Shown: positions 5,064-6,060 of the stretch, one piece after another | Position numbering within the stretch: position 1 is the first letter of the stretch | How the letters are laid out: each line of letters opens with the position of its first letter | Assembly (NCBI GenBank): GCA_010027295.1 | Contig: RGVM01000177.1 | Location: forward strand, 1 to 6,060 | DNA length: 6,060 nucleotides | From: Chitinophagia bacterium | GTDB taxonomy: Bacteria; Bacteroidota; Bacteroidia; Chitinophagales; Chitinophagaceae | Direction of reading: 5' to 3' | Made by a program: the position numbers and the translations under genes | The notes under the pieces: generated by a model | The model's database searches: none | Told to the model about the DNA's origin: nothing | Seen by the model: only the letters and a program-made list of their open reading frames with translations

Positions 5064-6060
5064 ATGACAACCCGCACAGCCATCGTCATCGGCAGCGGCG
5101 TCGGCGGATTGGCCACGGCCATCCGGCTCGCCGTAAAGGGCTACGCCGTCACGGTGCTCGAGAAGAACGCGCGCGCGGGAGGGAAGCTCGGCCTCATCGA
5201 ACGTGACGGCTACCGCTTCGACACCGGCCCCTCCCTCTTCACCCAACCAGCCAACATAGAGGAACTGTTCCGACTGGCAGGCGTACCGTTAGAGGAACAT
5301 TTCTCCTATCGCCGCGTCGACATCGCATGCCGCTACTTCTACGAGAACGGCAAACGAATTAATGCCCATGCCCGCCCGGAGGACTTCGCACGCGAACTCG
5401 CCACCGTGGCGGGGGAGGACCCGCAGGCTGTTCTCAGCTATCTGCAGGAGTCGGCCAGGGTCTATGAGGGCGTAGGCAGGATTTTCCTTGAGCATTCCCT
5501 CCACAAGGCCTCTACATGGCTGCACACACGCACCCTCAAGGCTCTGCGTCAGGTGGGCATGGGACACCTGATGTCCACCCTCGACGGCTTCAACCGAGCG
5601 CGCCTCAGGAGTCCTGAGGCAGTGCAGCTTTTCAACCGGTACGCCACCTACAACGGCAGCGACCCATTCCAGGCACCCGGCATGCTCAGCCTCATACCAC
5701 ACCTCGAGCAGAACGAGGGCACTTTCTACCCGAAGGGAGGGATGGTTTCCATCCCCGAGGCACTTTATGGACTGGCATGCCGTCTGGGCGTGACTTTCCG
5801 CTTCAGGACCCGCGTCGACCGCATCCTGCACTATCACGGCCGCGTGACGGGTGTGCAGGCCGCAGGAGAGACGCTGTCGGCGGACACCGTTGTCAGCAAC
5901 ATGGACGTGTACTATACCTGGCGGGAACTGCTGCGCGACGCTCGCCGCGCCGAGCGCGTCCTGCGCCGCGAACGCAGCAGCAGCGCGCTCATCTTCTACT
6001 GGGGCGTCGCCAGGGACTACCCGCAGCTACATCTCCACAACATCTTCTTCAGCCGCGACT
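5064..6060 (+). CDS. crtD: Carotenoid desaturase of the CrtI/CrtD family, probably CrtD-type; 3'-truncated
   Basis: This is an FAD-dependent desaturase acting on a membrane-associated C40 carotenoid. The frame is open from ATG 5064 to the window end, giving 332 complete codons of roughly 490 expected. Residues 6-35 form the dinucleotide-binding fold: IVIGSGVGGLATA has the GxGxxG glycines 10, 12 and 15, and VLEKN (31-35) ends with the acidic ribose-binding Glu33. GGKLG (39-43) and YRFDTGPSLF (50-59) are typical of the carotenoid desaturase/isomerase family. LFNRYATYNGSDPFQAP (189-205), IPHLE (211-215), YPKGGM (222-227), VSNMDVY (277-283) and SSSALIFYWG (305-314) are the pattern I recall for Bacteroidota proteins named 1-hydroxycarotenoid 3,4-desaturase (CrtD) rather than phytoene desaturase CrtI. 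That split is from memory, so a CrtI role is not excluded. It lies 43 bases after idi with no visible terminator between, so co-transcription is likely. Confidence 0.88.
   Translation, partial: MTTRTAIVIGSGVGGLATAIRLAVKGYAVTVLEKNARAGGKLGLIERDGYRFDTGPSLFTQPANIEELFRLAGVPLEEHFSYRRVDIACRYFYENGKRINAHARPEDFARELATVAGEDPQAVLSYLQESARVYEGVGRIFLEHSLHKASTWLHTRTLKALRQVGMGHLMSTLDGFNRARLRSPEAVQLFNRYATYNGSDPFQAPGMLSLIPHLEQNEGTFYPKGGMVSIPEALYGLACRLGVTFRFRTRVDRILHYHGRVTGVQAAGETLSADTVVSNMDVYYTWRELLRDARRAERVLRRERSSSALIFYWGVARDYPQLHLHNIFFSRD

Overview
The window reads as a stretch of a GC-rich Bacteroidota chromosome, most like a Chitinophagales/Chitinophagaceae-type organism. This placement is an inference from recalled protein families, not a search. 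It rests on four things: the fused isobutyryl-CoA mutase, an Idi of the Bacteroidota type, a CrtD-like carotenoid desaturase with the motifs I associate with that phylum, and gene starts that lack Shine-Dalgarno sequences and sit behind A-rich leaders. Coding DNA is around 60-67% GC where I counted. The main intergenic promoter region (4261-4440) is only about 36% GC.

Layout: all five genes are on the + strand. (1) Positions 1-1792 hold the C-terminal half of IcmF, the fused coenzyme-B12-dependent acyl-CoA mutase; its N-terminal cobalamin and GTPase domains lie upstream of the window. (2) Positions 1793-2106 are noncoding and dominated by a regular tandem repeat: ten 19-bp units, each with an imperfect GTTCT-N-AGAAC dyad, organised into three 57-bp higher-order copies. 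(3) Positions 2107-3531 encode a class-3-type aldehyde dehydrogenase, followed 34 bp later by a glutathione-peroxidase-family protein (3566-4240). These two may form a small aldehyde/peroxide detoxification unit. (4) Positions 4241-4486 are an AT-rich intergenic region with a candidate promoter (TATAAT with a 17-bp spacer) and three abutting dyads just upstream of and over its -35 region. (5) Isopentenyl-diphosphate isomerase (idi, 4487-5020) is followed 43 bp later by a carotenoid desaturase (5064 to the window end, truncated), the start of a likely carotenoid operon.

How the genes work together: Idi balances IPP and DMAPP for isoprenoid precursors, and the desaturase acts on the C40 carotenoid made from them. 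IcmF interconverts branched and linear short acyl-CoAs. ALDH and GPx plausibly remove lipid-derived aldehydes and hydroperoxides. I see no defence system, mobile element, CRISPR array, tRNA or rRNA. The most unusual elements are the 19/57-bp repeat array and the dyad-rich promoter in front of idi.
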